Shown one piece after another: positions 56,239 through 64,000 of a stretch of 64,000 nt of DNA (positions within the stretch are counted from its first letter, which is position 1; each line of letters begins with the position of its first letter). The notes beneath the pieces are model-generated. The model saw only the letters and a program-made list of their open reading frames with translations. It searched no databases and was not told the DNA's origin. The position numbers and the translations under genes are program-made. The stretch is from Folioceros fuciformis (lineage: Eukaryota > Anthocerotophyta > Anthocerotopsida > Anthocerotales): assembly GCA_049999805.1 (NCBI GenBank), contig JBNGIO010006223.1, positions 224,743 through 288,742 of the forward strand, given 5' to 3'.

Positions 56239-58236
56239 TCAGTCTATTCGTGCCCTCATTCTCAGCAAAAGTTTCCAACACTTGTTTTTGTTGAGGTTGT
56301 TCGTTTGCGTGTGCACTAATTGTCTCACCTTCTGTTGAATTTGCTCCATAATGGATGCTATCCCAAAAGCTAAATCTGAATGCTCAAATGCGGTATCACA
56401 TACTTTAGCACATGTCGTTTTAATAAAATCCAACCGTTTTTCTTTTGCCATCTCCAATTCTGTCTTACATATTGGTGCCACCAAGGGGTTGCTAGGCAAT
56501 ACAATGTGTGGAGCTTCTTGATCCTGCATCCAAAAAGCCATAGCCAAGTTATTGGTATCACTACTTTCAGCAACATACGCTCCTTTTGTTCTTCCATTTT
56601 GCCTAGCTGCTGCTGCACCATCCTTGTATATGCCAAGGAGTTGTTGAACTTTCACCACATGCTTGCGGATGAAACCTTTGTTCCCCATTGGACATGAGTA
56701 TGTAGCCCAAGGAGAGTAAACATGTTCAATCACATACCACAAGTTAGGGTCGATGAAGACAAACAATGTGCAGCAACATTTTCAAAATGCGGTAAAATAA
56801 TTAAGCTCATAGAAATAATTTTTTGCACCCTTCATAGTGGTCTCCTCCAAAGCCTCCAGTTTCTTGTTATGCTTGTATCTCCCTTCTTTCGTGAAGTGCT
56901 GGTACCAATAATGTGGGGCAATCACATTCACTAATTGGTGTAGTAACCAATCTAGTCTACGACCAAGCAAACTTGACTTGCTAAATGCTGCATGTTTATT
57001 TATAAATCTATGGAATCCTTCCACAACTGAAGTTGTATGTTGCCCTGCATGAGGCAACATTCTAGCATTACACAACCACATATCTATAGTCTCTCCCCAT
57101 TGAACCTTCATATATCTCACAAACTCTCCTTCACTTGTTCCTCATTTGTCATAAAAATTGTGTAGCATACTTCTTCCTATGGAAACACACTGTAAAGATG
57201 TGCTTGCCCTTGTGACATACATAATATCCCCTAGCTTTGCCCATATTGAAATTCGATTACTTTGTGAGTGCACTTTCTTCAATAAATTTCGTCTCCACGC
57301 TTTCCGCACATGCCACAAGCATAATAATATAGGCATATTATGATTCCACAGTGAGCGCATAGTAGAAATCTCTGCCTGACAATCATCAACAAGGACTGAA
57401 CTAGGTGCCCAATCCTTGTTGATCTTTTCAACCTTCTTCTATAAAGCTGAAAGCCACTTGACAAGTGACTCAGAAGTAGCATCTTTTGTAATAGCCCATG
57501 CTACTGGAACACCATTCAAGTAATGGTCAAAACCCATCACAGTGAATAAGTGGTAGTGATACCTGTTCAACCCAAAAGTTGCATCCATAGCTAGCACATT
57601 ACCATTCCCATAAAGCAACATGTAATTTAACATAAAAGGAGTTTGAATACCCAAAGCGAAAGGTTGATTCTCGCTTGATTGATGGAAGATTATAGACACA
57701 TTTTGCTCCAACCACAGGGACACCGATGTGGCATCATCTGGGGCTAGCTTCCATTCACCAACTTCAACTTGTGTAAGTATATTGAGAACATCATATCTTT
57801 GCATATAATCATCTCTTACTAGCTCATATACCTCTGTCTGATTGTTGATTTGAGCATACAATGCATCTTGATGTCGACGCATTATTTCATGAACAGGAAC
57901 TTTGCAATATAGGCAATGCCTAATCCAATCCTTCTTTTCCTATGAAAGCCATGTTGCTCTGACATCACGGGATAAGCCTTCATACCCAAGCTCATGACAT
58001 ATAGCATTTGAAAGGTCAATATGCATATGTTCAAAAAGACCAATCTCAGCAACCGTAGGCCACACGAGAAGTTTCTTCACCCTAAAATTTGCTTGGCAAC
58101 CATGCTTGATACTCTCTCCACGGAGGACCTTACACTTAGCTGTATTAGCACCACGTGACACTCCCACCTCCTTTTGACGAAAGTCTTCCGGGCCGTAAGA
58201 ACACCAATACCTGCAAGCCACTCTCACAATGTTCAT
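56239..58236 (-). mobile_element. MULE transposase reading frame with four in-frame stops
   Basis: A Mutator-like transposase spans about 666 codons in one frame. A FLYWCH/FAR1-like zinc region (KHGCQANFRVKKLL) comes first, then AMDATFGLNRYHYHLFTVMG (first catalytic Asp), VLVDDCQAEISTM, LLCLWHVRKAWRRNL and TSVVEGFHRFINKH. A C-terminal SWIM zinc motif reads YSCPMGNKGFIRKH. Stops interrupt it at 57940 (TAG), 57439 (TAG), 57142 (TGA) and 56782 (TGA). No frameshift separates the segments. Flanking terminal repeats of the usual MULE length were not found. It is inactive as read, unless the stops are spliced out or are assembly errors. Confidence 0.85.
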
Positions 58237-59328
58237 GCCTCCCTAAGTTATAAAACAATTTGCATACTTCAAACCTTCTTACCTAACATATAATGCAGCT
58301 GTATGCATTGTCAGTACTGGAGGGCAAGGTAAACTTCTCGGCCCTTTAGAATCCTTCTTGTAGAAGTTCGTAGGATGGGAACTTATAGCACTCATTCCCC
58401 CAATCAAGTCTCCCACTCTAGAAAAGAGTATGTGAGCCACCTTCACATGTTTTTTCTGCCCTGGTGCCCTAGAATGGTCATATTGAGAAGAACCCAGTTT
58501 AGGTCAGTATGGTTAAATAATCCTAATTTAGGAAGCTGCACTACAAAAGGTGTGTTAGTTGGTAACTCTTCTAAATTAATACAAGAACTCAAATCCATAT
58601 TATTATCCATAAATCACATTGCCCTATCCCAAAGAGAAAAAAAACCCTAACTGTAACCCTAATCTCAACCTTTAACCAAAATCCCTATCCCTAATCACAA
58701 GAGCGCTTGAAAGCAAAGATTGAACATGCCGCTCTAAACTCGCATCTAACGCTATGCAAATGACAAGGAGTTCACATACCATAAGCTTGTGAGCTAGGGT
58801 GGTGCACTTGGAGCGTTAAACAAGTATTATTAGTAACGTGTAAGCGGGTAAGTACGAGCAGCTTTCTCATGTCCCATGTTGGTGGTATGTAGCGCACTGG
58901 GCCTCAAAGCTTTTGGCCATGTCCCGTGTTAGTGGTATGTAGCGCACTAGCCTCAAAACTTTTGGCCACCTGTTCGGATTATGCATGACTCACCATAGCA
59001 TGGTGATGGGCAAGGACATAAAGAGGTACATGTCGTGGCTGTGGAGCGCCGTGCGGACACACGTGCCCGCCTTAATGGCCATCGGGTATCCATTTGCAAG
59101 CAGCTCCAAGTAGCCCGGGTTTGCTCTTCTCTTCCTTCTCGTTTTTCATGCAGACCTCGCTAGGAGTGTCTAGCACTGGGACTTCCCTTCTTCTCGTCTC
59201 CAATTGAGAGTCTTGTGTCTGAGTTCTTCTTTTTTTTCTATATATGATTATATTGATTATCTTATTTTTAGTTATCGATCTAGTGTTATTTTTAGTTATG
59301 GATCCTATGTTGTGCTTCATGCTTCAAG
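58237..59328. other. AT-rich spacer with short repeats
   Basis: 58640-58695 carries degenerate AACCCTAA-type units. 58871-58920 and 58921-58969 are two adjacent copies of a 50-bp unit (GTCCCATGTT...TTTTGGCCAT). 59069-59090 is the inverse copy of the 22-bp motif at 54766. No gene was seen. Confidence 0.6.
58871..58969. repeat. 50-bp tandem duplication
   Basis: The second copy (58921-58969) differs from the first (58871-58920) by a few substitutions and one deleted base. Both contain GTGGTATGTAGCGCACT and CTTTTGGCCA. Confidence 0.9.
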
Positions 59329-60509
59329 TTATTGTTCTTGTCTTTGTCTACGCCAATGCTTGACCAAGGCATTGTGTTGAACCAATGCAATACTCTTCAT
59401 AGCCTCTTCCTCTTCACTTGTCAAGATAACAGGAACATTATGTGGTAGAGGATACTCGACCACCCTTGGTTCCGAAGGTTCTAAGTCACCAGCAACAATG
59501 CAAAAGTTGTGCAAAACACAACAAGCAACATATTTCACGTGGACGTTGAGGTTCTTCAATATTTTGCACCTATTCTTTAATAAGAAGAAAGCATTCTCAA
59601 TGATAACTCGCAAAGAAGAAAAGGAAGAGTTGAATGCTCTTTGCTCTGCATTCATAGGCATTTTGAAGCCTTTCATAAGAAAAGGTCTCAGAGGATACGC
59701 GGAGTCACCAATGATGTAAGGAGGTACTAGAACTCCCTCCACTTCAATGATTGGCCCTGCAAATATCCATCTAGTGATTAGGCGCTGCCATAAGCTACTA
59801 TTCCGGAGAATACCAGCGTCATTTGAATCTCCCGGACTATTAGCACATATATCAATGAACATCTTCTCGTTATCACATACGGCTTGCACAACCATGCAAT
59901 GTATATCGTATCGTTTGCAGTGATAAGCAGCTGGAGTGTACTACTTAGCTGGTTTGGTGGCAAACTTGATAAGGGATCAATCTATAGTACCAACAATATT
60001 AGGCAATAGGGTCCGCTGCTCAAATGTTGTTGATATGTCAACCTGACGACGAATTGATGAAATGGTGATAAAAGAAGAATAGAGCTTGGTAGGATCACTT
60101 AAGATGGAAACAATGAGCTTAGTATACTCAACAATTGTGGCATCACCAACGCCATATTTCGAAGCAACGATGAGGGAAGGTAGACCCCTGTTGAGCCTAT
60201 GCAACACCAAAGCAATAGAGCTTTATCACACGGTATAGACGTTCTTGGTGAGGTTCGTACAAGGAAAGGATGCAGTTGTTGAACGAGAACTATGAAAGTT
60301 GGATATGACATTCGGTATTCTCTATGCCAATGCTCATCTCGTTTATCAGGACCTTTCCAAGTGCCAAGCTTGCATGTGTAGCTCTTCCCATAACCATGTA
60401 AAAGATGGAGCTTTCCACCAAATACGACTTTTTTGCATGTGCAAAGTCTCCACAAGAGCACCACATGAAGCTGCCATTTTATGTGCTTGAGTGATGTACT
60501 TTGTTGCAC
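59329..60509 (-). mobile_element. Harbinger (PIF) transposase, decayed
   Basis: The C-terminal frame 59895-59329 is intact and holds DDE nuclease features of the DDE_Tnp_4 family: SPGDSNDAGIL, PPYIIGDSAYPL, RVIIENAFFLLK and CCVLHNFC. Upstream, the same frame contains GVGDATIVEYTK and LLPNIVGTID but is cut by TGA at 59977 and TAG near 59940. Another frame (60509-60211) supplies a helical N-terminus (SYPTFIVLVQQLHPFL), implying a frameshift near 60210. It is non-functional as read. The Myb/SANT-like partner gene lies upstream on the same strand. Confidence 0.82.
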
Positions 60510-60551
60510 AAATAACTGAATAAGTTAGCAAGTGATAAACTATGTGGAAGT

Positions 60552-61070
60552 TTGCAATTTCAGAGCTGTTTCGGACGTCATCGTTCATTCCAATGAAAAA
60601 CTGACACCACAAGCTTGTAGAGCACGATGAGACAATTCTAATGGTATACAGCCCGTTTTGAGATTAACCTTACATTGGGACTGAATGGCACTTGAATTTT
60701 TGCTCAAAACTTTAAAAACTATCTAGAAATCTGCAATTTCAGAGCTGTTTCAGATGTCATCGATCATTCGAATCAAAAAACTGGCAACACAAACTTGTAG
60801 AGCACAGTGAGAGAATTCTAATGGTATATAGCTCGTTTCAAGATTAATCGTACGTTGAGACTGAATGGCACTTGAAGGTCTACTCAAAACTTATAAAATT
60901 ATCTGGAAGTTTGCAATTTCGGAGCTGTTTCAAAGATCATCTTTCATTCAAATGAAAAAGTGAAAACATAAGCTTGTAGAGATCAATGAGCTAATTCTAA
61001 TGGTATGTAGCTCTTTTCGAGGTGAGTCATATTTTGGGACTGAATGGCACTTGGAGTTATGGTGAAACCT
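60552..61070. repeat. 180-bp satellite, three copies
   Basis: The motif TGCAATTTCAGAGCTGTTTC starts at 60552, 60732 and 60912, exactly 180 bases apart. Each unit also contains AACTTGTAGAG, TTCTAATGGTAT and GGGACTGAATGGCACTTG. Copies differ at about one base in ten. The array separates the Harbinger transposase from its partner gene. Confidence 0.9.
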
Positions 61071-62522
61071 TACAATATTATAGCTAGCACAAACCATAAG
61101 CTATGACAAGTGCTAGAACCCCTTGATGTATCACTCCTCCTCCTGCCTTGAGCGCTTGGATACTTGTTTAACAGCTTGGCCAACTCTATTTGCGTAAATT
61201 GTTGGAGTTCAACAACCTTTATGCTCTGCTCTAGCCTTGTTTTCTCCATGTTTTGAAGGATCTCCAACCTTGCTCTCTCCATAATTTGGAGGTTCTCTTG
61301 CTTCACAGCTTCAACTCTTGCCCACACCTCTGCAAAGCTGTTGATTAATTCAGCTATCTTGTCTATCCCCGCACCAGAGAGCTTCCTCTTGGCTTGCTTG
61401 GAGACCTTCTTCGCTGTAACACCTTTGAGCTTTGTCACGTGAGTGAAAGGTGAATCACAAGAGTGATTGTCCTTGGATGTAGAAGGAGGAGTAGGGCCCC
61501 TAGTAGGAGTTGTAGGGGGTGGGGATGTAGGAGGAGGAGAAGAGGCAGGAGGGGAGCTTGCTGGTGGGTTGNNNNNNNNNNNNNNNNNNNNNNNNNNNNN
61601 NNNNNNNNNNNNNNNNNNNNNNNNNNNNNNNNNNNNNNNNNNNNNNNNNNNNNNNNNNNNNNNNNNNNNNNCAATATTATAGCTAGCACAAACCATAAGC
61701 TATGACAAGTGCTAGAACTCCTTGATGTATCACTCCTCCTCCTGCCTTGGGCGCTTAGATGCTTGTACCAAGAGCTTGGCCAGCTCTATTTGCGTGAATT
61801 GTTGGATTTCAACAACCTTCATGCTCTGCTCTAGCCTTGTTTTCTCCATGTTTTGAAGGCTCTCCATCCTTGCTCTTTCCATACTTTGGAGGTTCTCTTG
61901 CTTCACAACTTCAACTCTTGCCCACACTTCTGCAAAGTTGTTGATTGATTTAGCTATCTTGTTTATCCCAGCACTTGAGAGCTTCCTTTTGGCTTGCTTG
62001 GAGACCTTCTTCGTTGTAACACCTTTGAGCTTTGTCACTTGAGTGAAAGGTGAATCATAAGAGTGATTGTCCTTGGATGTAGAAGGAGGAGTAGGGCCTC
62101 TAACATGAGTTGTAGGGGTGGGATGTAAGAGGAGGAGAAGAGGCAGGAGGAGAGCTTGCTGGTGGGTTGTGATTGTGTGATGACTCACACACACCTTCAA
62201 ACATCCCAGATGCCACACCTTCACAAATATGCGTTTCAGCTAAATCTACAAAGCCTGGGTCATGCGAGTTAGGCATTCCTACCACCTTTGGATTGTTCGA
62301 CATGAAGGAATGCAGGGCTTCCCAAAAAGCCCACTCAGAAGCATACACTCCCGTGCCAAGCCTTTTGGCCTCTTGCTTATATTGCTTCATGAGGGAGTCC
62401 ATTTTGTTGCGACATTGCAGACCTTTTGGCACAAATCCCATACAAGAGGATGAAATCTTGATTGCAATAGCGTCCCAATGGTGGGAGGCAAGGTTCCCTT
62501 TGTGAAGATGGTTGACATACAC
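61070..62522 (-). CDS. Myb/SANT-like DNA-binding protein of the Harbinger type, split by an assembly gap
   Basis: Plant PIF/Harbinger elements carry a second gene for a Myb/SANT-like protein that helps the transposase reach DNA. The N-terminal frame from 62522 shows the trihelix-like fold: HHWDAIAIKISS, LQCRNKMDSLMKQYKQEAK and SEWAFWEALHSFM. A Pro/Ser-rich linker (NPPASSPPASSPP) precedes a NAM-associated-type helical C-terminus (SKQAKRKLSGAGIDKIAELI, ENLQIMERARLEILQNMEKT). The linker and C-terminus occur twice, at 62169-61672 with a one-base deletion that shifts the frame, and at 61571-61073 in an open frame. The gap lies between them. Whether the gene is intact depends on how the gap is resolved. 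Confidence 0.7.
61073..62169. repeat. direct repeat of about 499 bp flanking an assembly gap
   Basis: Copy A is 61073-61571 (499 bases) and copy B 61672-62169 (498 bases). Both start CAATATTATAGCTAGCACAA and end GCTGGTGGGTTG. Copy A ends exactly at the gap and copy B begins exactly after it. They differ by scattered substitutions and a one-base deletion. Confidence 0.92.
61572..61671. other. assembly gap, 100 N
   Basis: This conventional unsized gap has overlapping sequence on both edges, so its real length may be negative. Confidence 0.95.
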
Positions 62523-63452
62523 CTCCTCCTCGTACGCTGAGATGAGAGCATGAGTGCTGTCTCTTGTCTATGCAACGACATTCTAGTTTCAAAGCCTAGG
62601 AATCAACTTGTAGCCCAGATGCGTTTGGGACAAGTGCTAGTTGTGTTGCCAACATGCTGTATTGGGACAGCGGATCCATGGGGAACAGATTGGGCAACTT
62701 CACGAACACTGTCCAGCACAAACAACGAAGAGTGAAGGAACCGTCCCCCACATACAGCGAAGGAAGAAGATGAGCCGGTGGTCACATGCACCCGAGATAT
62801 ATCTTGGGTGCTTAAAAAAAAACATATGTCAAATGTTACGGGAAGGCCGCTCTGACATATACAGAGCTCTGTCCGTTAAAAGTAGGGTTGTTCCCTACTT
62901 TTAATAGACGAAGCTCCATTTCCTTTTAAAAGATCATTCTGTGGACTACATGACGGACAGAGGTGTTCCAATATTTAATGTAAGTAGCCCTACAAACGTC
63001 ATTCCAGAGGCAGATTCAAGTGGTTGGCCACCTTCTTCATTTTGTTTCGAATTTTGCATCCGATTTGATAAGTAAGATCGGATTTTCCTTCACTATGATT
63101 AGTAGCCACATTCAGACTTGTAGACGGCAATAGCCGTATGGTGATTTATCGCATTCTCCCCCACAGGACCAGGCATCTCAACCATACATGTTGGGATAGA
63201 CAACTAAATGCTCTATCTAGTTTGACAGTTAGGTGGTTGATAGTGGCAGGCTTAGAACCAGTTCGCATGAGTCTCAACTCGGACTCGGCTAATTTGCTCG
63301 GGTCAGAGTTCGGGTGTTCACATCTATTACAAAATCTGGACCCGTCTAAACGCCATATGCTGGTCTCATAGTATGTCAACCGGAATAGCAGGTTTTGGAG
63401 ATGTGAGACAAACTTTCTGTTCTTGTCCGTGAAGGTGTAAGAGCACCGAGCT
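62523..63452. other. intergenic with a perfect hairpin
   Basis: At 62876-62904 a perfect 12-bp inverted repeat TTAAAAGTAGGG/CCCTACTTTTAA encloses a 5-base loop TTGTT. Nothing else in this stretch is recognised. Confidence 0.5.
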
Positions 63453-63806
63453 ATGGATGCATCTATGCTGGAAACAATACTACCATTTTTGGTCCCTGTT
63501 ATAGCTGCACTCGTAACTATGCTTGAAGATCTAAAGCGCCTTCCAGATTTGGATGATACTACTTGGGTTACGTCCAATTTGGTAACTCGACAACTAGAGG
63601 TCATGAATTTAGAGGTTCAGGCAACAATCCTTGGACTGAATGGCTGCATAGGACTTCTTGCCTCCTTCCATAGAATCCCTCCAAGCTTGTGGTATGGATT
63701 GGAGTATGATGCCTACTACATCAAGCCTCATGTCAAGGATTTTTCGCTTTTGTATGAAGGTGTTGTTGCTGTTATAGATGAAGCTAGATTCAAGCGGTTT
63801 GTTTGA
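63453..63806 (+). CDS. unrecognised frame, possible first exon
   Basis: A 117-residue plus-strand frame starts MDASMLETILPFLVPVIAAL. It continues with TWVTSNLVTRQLEVMNLEVQ and GLNGCIGLLASFHRIPPSLW. Composition looks protein-like and partly hydrophobic at the start. Sequence after the stop also reads well in another frame (SLEMLTQRVDGFGSIPDRIL at about 63848-63907), so a short intron or frameshift is possible. The window ends soon after. No family recognised. Confidence 0.35.
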   Translation: MDASMLETILPFLVPVIAALVTMLEDLKRLPDLDDTTWVTSNLVTRQLEVMNLEVQATILGLNGCIGLLASFHRIPPSLWYGLEYDAYYIKPHVKDFSLLYEGVVAVIDEARFKRFV

Positions 63807-64000
63807 TTCAAGCCAAGCTCATTCACGTACATCTATGGATTGGTAAGTCTTGAGATGCTCACTCAACGAGTTGATGGGTTCGGCAGCATACCAGATAGAA
63901 TCCTGGATATTGATAAACAGGCTGTTGTGGCTATACAAAGATAAGCAATTGGAGATAGTTACTTCAGTTTGGGTGAATTGTTTGGTCTTGGCACTAGCAC

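Noticed and set aside
1-64000. Operon-like cluster of lipid genes (DGK, lipase, LPAT)
   Set aside because: Each gene has its own introns and flanks and they lie on different strands, so co-location in a eukaryote is no evidence of joint function.

Overview
This is a nuclear segment of a land plant. Most protein genes are split by short GT-AG introns, mostly about 60-250 bp. The gene set is plant-specific: plastid SECY2, a plastid thylakoid DUF1118 protein, plant lipid enzymes, an SKIP30-type F-box/kelch protein and an EDM2-like PHD protein. Three very long intronless PPR genes of the PLS type point to a non-seed lineage (lycophyte, hornwort or other bryophyte) rather than a flowering plant. 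I cannot name the species. There are about 18 recognisable genes, three assembly gaps of exactly 100 N, and a repeat-rich right third.

Left part (1-23,000). A 12-exon diacylglycerol kinase lies beside an acid-lipase-like gene, both on the minus strand. They are followed by an SKIP30-like kelch gene (minus), a 12-exon kinase-fold protein without catalytic motifs (plus), a MATE transporter (minus), a small unrecognised gene (plus), an ER lysophosphatidate acyltransferase (plus), a RIQ-like thylakoid protein (plus), intronless KDSA (minus) and a DUF760 gene (minus). Reading frames stay continuous across nearly every splice junction, so most exon maps below are well supported.

Middle (23,500-50,600). 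PPR gene 1 (minus) is followed by SECY2 (plus), a glucose-6-phosphate 1-epimerase broken by an assembly gap (minus), and an ankyrin/BTB gene (minus) diverging from an EDM2-like PHD gene (plus). A 1-kb degenerate minisatellite and AT-rich gene-poor DNA come next. Then come a tRNA 2'-phosphotransferase with a duplicated splice acceptor (plus), a peroxisomal enoyl-CoA isomerase (minus), a PPR protein with a DYW-type deaminase domain ending in Asp-Arg-Pro (plus), and a MAGE/NSE3 gene (minus).

Right part (50,900-64,000). A 995-residue PPR gene is followed by a frameshifted PPR relic and then transposon territory. This holds a MULE transposase whose single frame carries four premature stops, a decayed Harbinger transposase, a three-copy 180-bp satellite and a Harbinger-type Myb/SANT-like gene. 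That gene is split by a gap whose two edges carry the same 0.5-kb sequence. A 22-bp perfect inverted repeat brackets the MULE.

The genes are independent eukaryotic units and form no operon. Several act in membrane lipid or phosphatidate metabolism (DGK, LPAT, acid lipase) or in plastid biology (SECY2, RIQ-like, PPR). The most unusual observations are the DRP-ending DYW domain, the stop-codon pattern of the MULE, the duplicated acceptor in the tRNA 2'-phosphotransferase gene and the self-overlapping assembly gap.
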